A stretch of DNA of 17,095 bases from an uncultured Collinsella sp. (lineage in GTDB: Bacteria > Actinomycetota > Coriobacteriia > Coriobacteriales > Coriobacteriaceae), in the NCBI GenBank assembly GCA_900554985.1, contig USJQ01000001.1, positions 1 to 17,095 of the forward strand, read 5' to 3'. Under the pieces are notes generated by a model. It saw nothing but the letters and a program-made list of their open reading frames with translations, made no database searches and had not been told where the DNA came from. Positions 9,294-14,657 of this stretch are shown here, one piece after another. A program made the position numbers and the translations under genes. Each line of letters begins with the position of its first letter. The stretch's first letter is position 1.

Positions 9294-9592
9294 TCTAGCC
9301 GTTGGGGACACTCTTTGCGAGCGATTTGCTCGTTTGTCGACGTACGGGTGTTCATTTGTCGACTTCTTGGGCTGTGGTCACCTGTTGTTTCTGTGGTGGC
9401 TGCGGGCATCTGGCTCAAAAGGGCGGGTTGGCTGTCTATGTCTACCTGCGGTTTTGTTGCGGTGCGCTCATTCGGTCAAGTGTCCCGTCAAGTGTTTGGT
9501 CAGCATCTGGTTTGCAGTCGAAGGCCTATTTTGCCCGCGCTTGCCTCGGCTGCTCGCCCTCCTCGTAAGCTCAAATTGAGGTCCATCAGTTT
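9294..9592. other. Non-coding stretch with short direct repeats
   Basis: I find no convincing gene here; open frames exist in several phases but none has a plausible start site or a recognisable protein. Two copies of TTTGTCGAC (9333-9341 and 9355-9363) lie 22 bp apart, about two helical turns. GTCAAGTGT occurs at 9475-9483 and 9487-9495, with a third partial copy GTCAG at 9499, giving a 12-bp period. These could be binding sites that control the gene at 9605, but no known motif is recognised. Confidence 0.4.
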
Positions 9593-9604
9593 GAGGAGGA
9601 TGCC

Positions 9605-10312
9605 ATGACTGACCAAGTTTTTGATCGAGCGCAGCTGGCCGAAGCCGTCGGCAACGATATTGCCGACATGGCTCACTTTTGGATGCTGCGGAAGTTTCAA
9701 TTCCTGGAGCCGGCGCGCGAGCAGTTCGAGATTATCGTCGATCCGTGGCTGAGCTATTGCGAGGAACCTTCTCAAAACGAAATCATGGCCTACAACATGG
9801 CGTTTACCGATTGGCTGCTGTTTGAGCGCCCCTATTACCACGGCAAGACGCTGTTGGAGCTGTATGTGGACGAGCCGCCAGCGTCAATTTCTCCTGCTTC
9901 GCTCGGGCGACTTAAGCAGGTACGCGACACGCAGTATTTCTCGCGCTTTGGCATTTTGGACAAGGATCCTGCGACTGGTATGGTCGTGCTGAAGGACACG
10001 CGCACCGACCGTCGCTTTGACGTCTACGACCCACATATCGTGCAAAAGGAGCACTGGAACGATGGCGCGATTGCGGTGCGACTCGCGTGCGTCGACGATG
10101 TCTGGCTGACGGCGGGGCAGCTCTACCTGTATGATATCGCGCGCCTGAGCGACACGGCGGTCGACGGGCCGGGCGCGGTGCATCCCGAGGACCTGGAGGA
10201 CGGTTTCGACACCTCGTGCATCAGCTTCTTTTTGCGCCTGGTCCGCGACATCATGGGTGCCCAGGGGCGGTATGTGAAGTCGCTCAACATCTACGAACAG
10301 GAATGGGAGTAG
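9605..10312 (+). CDS. Uncharacterised protein, 235 aa
   Basis: The gene is real by its strong ribosome site (GAGGAGG at 9593-9599, five bases before ATG) and coherent soluble-protein composition. I do not recognise a named family with certainty. Seen: an acidic, aromatic-rich protein with no signal peptide or membrane segment. A helical first third contains FTDWLLFERPYYHGKTLLELY, and a middle part (SRFGILDKDPATGMVVLKDTRTDRRFDVYD) reads like a small beta-barrel. A Trp-Phe-rich 'W-x-x-F-x-x-P...G-K-T-x-L-E' segment followed by such a barrel recalls proteins that also carry SEC-C-type zinc motifs, but no cysteine motif is present here. It stands between gltBD and the first pair of palindromic elements, and no function can be inferred from these neighbours. 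Confidence 0.85.
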   Translation: MTDQVFDRAQLAEAVGNDIADMAHFWMLRKFQFLEPAREQFEIIVDPWLSYCEEPSQNEIMAYNMAFTDWLLFERPYYHGKTLLELYVDEPPASISPASLGRLKQVRDTQYFSRFGILDKDPATGMVVLKDTRTDRRFDVYDPHIVQKEHWNDGAIAVRLACVDDVWLTAGQLYLYDIARLSDTAVDGPGAVHPEDLEDGFDTSCISFFLRLVRDIMGAQGRYVKSLNIYEQEWE

Positions 10313-10350
10313 GGGATGGACGGTTGTCGCCTGCCTTGCCTTCTGCCTTT

Positions 10351-10410
10351 ATGTCTCGATCTGTAACGTTTAGGGACAAAAACCGGTCTACCTGTTACAG
10401 ATCGAGAAGA
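10351..10410 (+). repeat. Palindromic element, copy C (first of upstream pair)
   Basis: Left arm ATGTCTCGATCTGTAAC (10351-10367) and right arm GTTACAGATCGAGAAGA (10394-10410) enclose a 26-base centre with GTTTAGGGAC on the left and GGTCTACCT on the right. The last three bases of the right arm deviate from the family. Total length is 60 bp, starting 38 bp after the stop of the preceding gene. Confidence 0.9.
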
Positions 10411-10429
10411 ATACTTGGGTGCCGCTGGT

Positions 10430-10490
10430 TTGTCTAAATCTGTAACGTTTAGGGGCCTGGAGAACGTCTAACTGTTACAGATCAAGATGT
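10430..10490 (+). repeat. Palindromic element, copy D (second of upstream pair)
   Basis: Left arm TTGTCTAAATCTGTAAC (10430-10446) and right arm GTTACAGATCAAGATGT (10474-10490) enclose a 27-base centre that keeps GTTTAGGGGC and CGTCTAACT. It starts 19 bp after copy C, in the same orientation. It ends only 8 bp before the GGAGG ribosome site of the nuclease-like gene, so it probably lies in that gene's 5' untranslated region. Confidence 0.9.
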
Positions 10491-10508
10491 TTATCAGCGG
10501 AGGCAACG

Positions 10509-11585
10509 GTGACAATGGCCCATTTCTCCGATGTGGCGGTGATGAAAGTGTCTAATACCGTTTTCAAACACAAGCATGCAACACGTAACACCTTGGCGCG
10601 GAATAGGATGCTTGCCAGGCTCACGGAGGCGGCTGAACAAGGCGTGCTGCTTGTGACGCACGACAATGCCGAGCTCATGTGGCTGCGGCGTCATGTGGGG
10701 ACCGATGACATTGCGGAGCCCGAGCCGTATTTGTTCTGTTTTCAACATGATTGGGATGTACTGACGCCGGCGGAGCGAGCGCTGCGTACCGTCAAAGGGC
10801 TTGCGGAGTTTCATCCAGATTGGGCGTTTTGGGGTTACGACGCGGCCCTTTTGTGGGGTCTGGAGGTGCCGAATGATCTGCTCGGGCCGCGATTTCTTGT
10901 TAAAACAGGTTGCTCGGTGCCGCTGAGTGCAGGATGCCGGCTGTTGCGTCCGCAGGCGGCGGGTACGCTTGAGCGCGTCGACGGCGTGCGAGTGACGCCG
11001 TTTTGGCGCACGGTGAAGGATTGTCTGCTGCGTGCGCCGTTTTCGTATGGTCTGGCGATCGCCGATTCTGCGCTGCGGGCGAAGGGCATATCGCGCGACG
11101 GCCTCTGCGAACGGCTCCAGGCCGATTGCGAGGGCAGACGCGGGTATCGCAGAGCTCAGGTGATTGCGTCGCATGCGGACGGGCTGTCCGAAAACGGTGG
11201 CGAGTCTCGTTTTCGGGCGTTCTTTATTGCATACGGTTTTCCGGTGCCAGAGTTGCAAGTGGAGTTTCGTGACCCGCTAGATTCGAGCCAAGTGTTTCGC
11301 GTTGATTATTTCTGGAGGCTCGAGGACGGGACGTGCGTGATTGGGGAGCTCGATGGAAAGGGAAAGTATGCCTTACAGAACGACGAGGGTCGGGAGTCGG
11401 TCGACCCATTCGTGGCAGAACGTCAGCGAGAGTCTCATCTGACGATGCTCGGACATAAGGTGCTGAGGTTTACGTTTGATGAGCTCAAGAATCCGGGGAA
11501 GCTGGCTGAAAAGATGAGACTGGCGGGCATTCCGCAGTGGGCCGATTTGGCTGAGGAATGGAGACGCCAGTGGTATGGACGCTGA
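10509..11585 (+). CDS. AbiEi/DUF559-like putative PD-(D/E)XK nuclease
   Basis: A 358-residue protein of a type common in actinobacteria: an AbiEi-like N-terminal half and a DUF559/Vsr-like C-terminal half. The N-terminal half has a helical start, VLLVTHDNAELMWLRRHV, then LTPAERALRTVKGLAEFHPDWAFWGYDAALLWGL. The C-terminal half shows the nuclease-fold pattern: E232 in GGESRF, D266 in RVDYFW, and E280-L-D282-G-K284 in IGELDGKGKY, which fits D-(x)n-(D/E)-x-K; LGHKVLRFTFDEL closes the domain. DNA cleavage is inferred and not shown for this family to my knowledge; it might act as a regulator or antitoxin-like protein instead. GTG at 10509 follows GGAGG (10499-10503) by 5 bases; ATG at 10515 is the alternative start. 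No AbiEii toxin gene is adjacent. Codon use is less GC-biased than in gltB. Palindromic pairs C-D and E-F hug both ends. Confidence 0.8.
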   Translation: MTMAHFSDVAVMKVSNTVFKHKHATRNTLARNRMLARLTEAAEQGVLLVTHDNAELMWLRRHVGTDDIAEPEPYLFCFQHDWDVLTPAERALRTVKGLAEFHPDWAFWGYDAALLWGLEVPNDLLGPRFLVKTGCSVPLSAGCRLLRPQAAGTLERVDGVRVTPFWRTVKDCLLRAPFSYGLAIADSALRAKGISRDGLCERLQADCEGRRGYRRAQVIASHADGLSENGGESRFRAFFIAYGFPVPELQVEFRDPLDSSQVFRVDYFWRLEDGTCVIGELDGKGKYALQNDEGRESVDPFVAERQRESHLTMLGHKVLRFTFDELKNPGKLAEKMRLAGIPQWADLAEEWRRQWYGR

Positions 11586-11591
11586 GAGGTT

Positions 11592-11652
11592 TTGTCTCGA
11601 TCTGTACCGTTTAGAGGCTGTTTGAGCTCGTAATTGTTACAGATCGAGACAA
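11592..11652 (+). repeat. Palindromic element, copy E (first of downstream pair)
   Basis: Left arm TTGTCTCGATCTGTACC (11592-11608) and right arm GTTACAGATCGAGACAA (11636-11652). The centre is more diverged, but GTTTAGAGGC is still visible at its left side. It begins only 6 bp after the stop codon of the nuclease-like gene. There is no U-tract, so it is not an obvious terminator, though it could protect the 3' end of the transcript. Confidence 0.9.
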
Positions 11653-11672
11653 GCCGGTGAAACGTCGACCGA

Positions 11673-11732
11673 ATGTCTCGATCTGTAAAATCAAGGGCCT
11701 AATAACCCTGTACCTGTTACAGATCGAGACAT
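11673..11732 (+). repeat. Palindromic element, copy F (second of downstream pair)
   Basis: Left arm ATGTCTCGATCTGTAAA (11673-11689) and right arm GTTACAGATCGAGACAT (11716-11732). The arms are the most perfect of the set: the outer 14 bases match exactly. It starts 20 bp after copy E, in the same orientation, and ends about 150 bp before the amidohydrolase start. Confidence 0.92.
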
Positions 11733-11879
11733 TTCCCTGGTGTCGCTGGGGTGGGACTGCAACGTATTCCGTCCCCCACATCCCCTCTTTCCTCCGTTAA
11801 CCGATATGTCTGTGGCAATCGGGCTGCACTGGATAACAATGGACAGATGTTCAAGTTTTCTGAGGGGGAGGAGCTCGAT

Positions 11880-13250
11880 ATGGCGTCTGCCGATCGTTCT
11901 ACGTTGTTTATCAATGCGACCATTCTGGATGGCTCGGAGCATATGGAGCCGCAACCCGATATGGCCGTGGCCGTTGAGCGCGGTGTCATCACGTGGGTGG
12001 GGCCGAGTGCTGTGGCGCAGGCGCCTGCAGGTGCCGAGGTCATCGACCTGGCCGGCGCGTACCTCATGCCCGGCCTCATCAATATGCATGTGCACCTGTG
12101 CGGCTCGGGCAAGCCTGTCTCGGCCGGCGATGCGGGCGCACTTATGAAGAAGCTCGATAATCCCGTGGGCCGCGCCATCGTCCGCCACATCCTCAAAGGC
12201 AGCGCCCAGCAGCAGTTGGCAAGCGGCGTGACCACGGTGCGCGGTGCGGGTGACCCGCTGTTTGCCGATATTGCCGTGCGCAACGCTATCGACGCCGGCA
12301 AGTATCAGGGTCCGCGTCTGGTGGCGCCGGGAACGGGTGTCACGGTGCCGGGCGGTCACGGTGCGGGGCTGTTCGCGCAGGTCGCCGATACCCCCGATGA
12401 GGCGGCCGAACAAGTGCGTGACTTGTATGCGCGCGGTGCCGACGTCATCAAGCTGTTCGTGACGGGCGGCGTGTTCGACGCGACCGAAGTAGGTGAGCCG
12501 GGCGTGCTGCGCATGCCGGTCGAGGTTGCCGCGGCGGCGTGCAAGGCTGCGCACGAGGTGGGCCTGCCGGTTATGGCTCATGTCGAGAGCACCGAGGGCG
12601 TGAAGGCCGCGCTTGAGGCCGGCGTCGATACGATCGAGCACGGTGCCCCGATGACTCCCGAGATCTTGGAACTGTACCGCGGCGCCGCGGGCACGCAGCT
12701 TGAGGGGCGTGCGCCCAGCGTTACCTGCACTATCAGCCCCGCGCTGCCGTTTGTGCTGCTCGATCCGGAGAAGACCCATTCGACCGACACGCAAAAGAAG
12801 AACGGCGACATTGTGTGTTCGGGCATCATCGAGAGCGCCCGTGCCGCACTGGAAGCTGGCGTTAAGGTGGGCCTGGGCACGGACTCGAGCTGCCCGTTTG
12901 TGACGCAGTACGACATGTGGCGTGAGGTTGCCTATTTTGCCAAGTACGTGGGCGTGAGCATCGCCTTTGCGCTGCGTACGGCTACACAGATCAATGTCGA
13001 GCTGCTGGGGCTGGGCGGCGAGACCGGTACGATCGAGTGCGGCAAGGCTGCCGATATCTTGGTAACGCGCAAGAACCCGCTCGATGATCTGCGCGCACTG
13101 CGTGAGCCGACGTACGTGATGTGCCGTGGTGATCTGGTGCGCAAACTCAAGGTGAAGCGTATTCCCGAGGTGGACGCCGAGCTCGACGCGATTATGGCCA
13201 TGCCTGCCGAGGCGTTGGCCGAGGAGCTTGCCCGCGACGGTGTGGCGTAG
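11880..13250 (+). CDS. Metal-dependent amidohydrolase (imidazolonepropionase/prolidase-like)
   Basis: A 456-residue cytoplasmic hydrolase of the amidohydrolase superfamily with a two-metal site. Seen: an N-terminal beta-sandwich segment (LFINATILDGS), then H70-x-H72 in INMHVHLCG, Lys191 in DVIKLFVTGG (the position of the carbamylated bridging lysine), His234 in MAHVES, His254 in DTIEHGA, and Asp335 in GLGTDSSCP. This set matches the group that includes Xaa-Pro/Xaa-Arg dipeptidases (Sgx9260-like) and ochratoxin-hydrolysing enzymes. The substrate cannot be read from sequence; a dipeptide or N-acyl amino acid is most likely. The frame is open upstream to 11751, but a strong GGGGGAGGAG ribosome site at 11864-11873 and the start of homology support ATG 11880. 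It is a single gene ending at a strong terminator. Confidence 0.93.
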   Translation: MASADRSTLFINATILDGSEHMEPQPDMAVAVERGVITWVGPSAVAQAPAGAEVIDLAGAYLMPGLINMHVHLCGSGKPVSAGDAGALMKKLDNPVGRAIVRHILKGSAQQQLASGVTTVRGAGDPLFADIAVRNAIDAGKYQGPRLVAPGTGVTVPGGHGAGLFAQVADTPDEAAEQVRDLYARGADVIKLFVTGGVFDATEVGEPGVLRMPVEVAAAACKAAHEVGLPVMAHVESTEGVKAALEAGVDTIEHGAPMTPEILELYRGAAGTQLEGRAPSVTCTISPALPFVLLDPEKTHSTDTQKKNGDIVCSGIIESARAALEAGVKVGLGTDSSCPFVTQYDMWREVAYFAKYVGVSIAFALRTATQINVELLGLGGETGTIECGKAADILVTRKNPLDDLRALREPTYVMCRGDLVRKLKVKRIPEVDAELDAIMAMPAEALAEELARDGVA

Positions 13251-13283
13251 ACGAGTCAAAGGGACAGCTCCGTTGCCGCATAC

Positions 13284-13321
13284 AAAAAGCCGAGGTCTCA
13301 ACACGAGGCCTCGGCTTTTTT
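13284..13321. terminator. Bidirectional terminator
   Basis: AAAAAGCCGAGG (13284-13295) pairs perfectly with CCTCGGCTTTTT (13309-13320), and CTC/GAG inside extends the stem after one mismatch. A-runs and T-runs on both sides let it serve the amidohydrolase on the plus strand and the convergent zinc-ribbon gene on the minus strand. Confidence 0.92.
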
Positions 13322-13343
13322 ATCGAACAAATACTTAAGATTT

Positions 13344-13372
13344 GGGACAAACAAACCTGATTAATTTGTCCC
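13344..13372. repeat. Small hairpin with GGGACAAA/TTTGTCCC arms
   Basis: GGGACAAA (13344-13351) and TTTGTCCC (13365-13372) enclose a 13-base centre containing CTGATTAAT. It sits just past the 3' end of the zinc-ribbon gene. The GATTAA plus TGTCCC wording is shared with the element at 13912-13969, suggesting related remnants. Confidence 0.5.
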
Positions 13373-13383
13373 GCGTGCGGGCG

Positions 13384-13857
13384 CTAGGAGCGGGTTTCCA
13401 TCTTGGCGTGGCACTTGGGGCAGGTGACGCGGATCTTGCCTTTGCCCTTGGGGACGGAGAGCATCTGGCCGCAGTTAGGGCACTTGAGGTATGCCGTGGT
13501 CTTGCGGCCCTTCCACATCTTCTTGGCCGTGCGCCTGGCACGCTCAAAGTCTTCCTTGCTCGTTCCGGCTGCGCGCGAGGCGTTGGCCACCGCAGCGCCG
13601 CCGCCCAAACTGGCGACGAATTTGCCCAAGCCGGGGACGTTCGCGGTCGCGGCGACAAAGGCCGCGTTCTCCTTGCGACGTGCGTCGATATTCTTGGACA
13701 GGCCACGCAGCACGCCGAGCACGATCACGGCGATGGCGATCCAGCTGAGCCACTGGACACGGGCGAGCGATCCAATCATTGCGATGGCGATGCCGGCAAA
13801 GCCCATCACGATGGTGAGCTCGTCGGCGCCATTGCGGCCCTTCATAAAGTCATTCAT
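13384..13857 (-). CDS. Small membrane protein with C-terminal zinc ribbon
   Basis: A 157-residue protein of unknown function. Two adjacent hydrophobic segments near the N-terminus (LTIVMGFAGIAIAMIGSLA and WLSWIAIAVIVLGVL) suggest a hairpin in the membrane. A basic, Ala-rich linker follows, then a zinc ribbon with knuckles CPNCG and CPKC near the C-terminus (LKCPNCGQMLSVP ... VTCPKCHAKME). Ribbons of this kind may bind nucleic acid or protein; nothing here decides which. I use ATG 13857, preceded by GAAAGG at a spacing of 8 bases; a GTG 10 codons upstream is possible. It lies downstream of the copper operon on the same strand but is separated by 114 bp and a palindromic element, so it may be independent. 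Confidence 0.8.
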   Translation of the reverse strand: MNDFMKGRNGADELTIVMGFAGIAIAMIGSLARVQWLSWIAIAVIVLGVLRGLSKNIDARRKENAAFVAATANVPGLGKFVASLGGGAAVANASRAAGTSKEDFERARRTAKKMWKGRKTTAYLKCPNCGQMLSVPKGKGKIRVTCPKCHAKMETRS

Positions 13858-13911
13858 GCGAATTGCCTTTCGTTCGATATACCGCACGCCTTTATACCCG
13901 ATTTAGAGCAA

Positions 13912-13969
13912 GGGGGACAGGTTAATCTACACCAAGGTGGTGCAAAAGAAGTCTGCCCCCAATGTCCCC
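13912..13969. repeat. Palindrome-ended element between csoR and the zinc-ribbon gene
   Basis: GGGGACA (13913-13919) and TGTCCCC (13963-13969) form the ends. Inside are CACC/GGTG around AAG (near 13930-13942) and a CCCCC run at 13956-13960. It lies 2 bp past the csoR stop. The size, about 58 bp, is like the A-F family but the sequence is unrelated. It could act as a 3'-end structure of the copper operon; no U-tract follows. Confidence 0.5.
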
Positions 13970-13971
13970 AA

Positions 13972-14244
13972 TTACTTGGAGAGCTTGTCGACGACGCGTT
14001 CGATCTCGGCGAGCTTGGCGGCTTTGAGGTCTTCGTCGCCCGATTCGATTGCCGAAGTCACGCAGCCCTCGATATGCGCCTTGAGCACGTCGGCGTTAAT
14101 GCGCGCAAGGAGCGCCTGTGTGGCCATGAGCTGCGTGGAGATATCGACGCAATAACGGTCCTCCTCGACCATCCGCAAGATGCCGTCGATCTGGCCGCGT
14201 GCCGTCTTGAGCACGCGGGTCACCGATTTGTGGTCTGCCATCAT
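13972..14244 (-). CDS. csoR: Copper-sensing transcriptional repressor CsoR
   Basis: A 90-residue four-helix DNA-binding protein of the CsoR/RcnR family. CsoR represses copper-efflux genes until Cu(I) binds a Cys-His-Cys site. Seen: RVLKTARGQIDGILRMVEEDRYCVDIS, with Cys32, His57 and Cys61 (KAHIEGCV) at the spacing typical of copper sensors. This separates it from formaldehyde or nickel members. Two adjacent ATG codons (14244 and 14241) are possible starts; a GAGGA ribosome site is best placed for the first. It is the last gene of copA-copZ-csoR, 44 bp after copZ, and a matching operator lies upstream of copA, so the operon is autoregulated. Confidence 0.92.
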   Translation of the reverse strand: MMADHKSVTRVLKTARGQIDGILRMVEEDRYCVDISTQLMATQALLARINADVLKAHIEGCVTSAIESGDEDLKAAKLAEIERVVDKLSK

Positions 14245-14265
14245 GGCGGGTCCTCGTTCCTGGTC

Positions 14266-14275
14266 GGGGGGGGGG
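14266..14275. repeat. Homopolymer tract of ten G (ten C in the operon transcript)
   Basis: An uninterrupted run of ten G on the plus strand lies between copZ and csoR, 21 bp upstream of the csoR start. In the mRNA it is a C10 run just ahead of the csoR ribosome site. Such tracts are prone to slippage; it could also be a sequencing or assembly length error. Confidence 0.9.
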
Positions 14276-14288
14276 TACGTGCGGGTCG

Positions 14289-14510
14289 TTACGCGGCGGT
14301 CACGGACAGGGCGTGGAACTTCTCGCCGGCGCCCTCGACGGCGGCAGCGAGCTGCTCAGCGGTCACGGTGTCGGCGCACTCCACCTGGACGGTCTGGGTC
14401 TCGTGATCGGCGTCGGCATCGGTCACGCCGGCTACGTTGAGCAGCGCGGTCTCGACAGTAGCGTCGCAGTGGCCGCACATGAGGCCGGAAGTCTTAATCG
14501 TGTAACGCAT
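14289..14510 (-). CDS. copZ: Copper chaperone CopZ (HMA domain)
   Basis: A 73-residue single heavy-metal-associated domain that carries Cu(I) in the cytoplasm and hands it to the ATPase CopA or to CsoR. The metal loop is GLMCGHCDATV, with the MxCxxC motif (the loop GH between the cysteines is normal for chaperones). The rest follows the beta-alpha-beta-beta-alpha-beta pattern (VTDADADHETQTVQVEC, LAAAVEGAGE). An AGAGGA ribosome site precedes ATG 14510. It lies 147 bp downstream of copA and 44 bp upstream of csoR on the same strand. Confidence 0.94.
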   Translation of the reverse strand: MRYTIKTSGLMCGHCDATVETALLNVAGVTDADADHETQTVQVECADTVTAEQLAAAVEGAGEKFHALSVTAA

Positions 14511-14533
14511 GGGTATTCCTCTCTGTTATGTCG

Positions 14534-14629
14534 GCTTTCCCAGGCACCCGACCTTGACCTTCAAGCCGTCGCTCGCGTACCAAAGTACGCGTCGCTCCTC
14601 TTTCAGGTCAATCTCGGGCACCTGGAAAA
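14534..14629. repeat. Long composite inverted repeat between copA and copZ
   Basis: CCAGGCACCCGACCTTGACCT (14540-14560, arm of 21) pairs with AGGTCAATCTCGGGCACCTGG (14605-14625) with about four mismatches; flanking TTTC/GAAA extends it. At the centre a second perfect hairpin, GCGTAC CAAA GTACGC (14575-14590), is flanked by the direct repeat GTCGCTC (14568-14574 and 14591-14597). Nearly the whole copA-copZ gap is taken up. There is no U-tract, so it may be an mRNA-stability or processing structure, or an inserted repeat element. Confidence 0.75.
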
Positions 14630-14657
14630 CCCGTTCTAAATGGACTTAATGGTGAGC

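Noticed and set aside
9276..9608. Possible 80-110-residue genes in the gltD downstream gap
   Set aside because: Overlapping frames in several phases, no convincing ribosome site, low-complexity Cys/Trp/Arg-rich translations, and the longest runs past the strong start signal of the next gene.
10509..11585. AbiE-type toxin-antitoxin pair
   Set aside because: Only the AbiEi-like half-domain is present; no AbiEii nucleotidyltransferase gene lies beside it.
10351..11732. CRISPR array
   Set aside because: Repeats are palindromic, about 60 bp, only two per cluster and imperfect, with gaps of 19-20 bp; no cas genes are visible.
10351..11732. Insertion sequence with terminal inverted repeats around 10509-11585
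   Set aside because: The flanking elements are direct repeats of a self-complementary unit rather than one inverted pair, no target-site duplication is evident, and the protein lacks a recognised transposase motif. The weaker idea of a mobile cassette is kept as a finding.
11592..11732. Elements E and F as terminators of the nuclease-like gene
   Set aside because: Stable stems but no T-run after either on either strand; a role in transcript protection remains possible.
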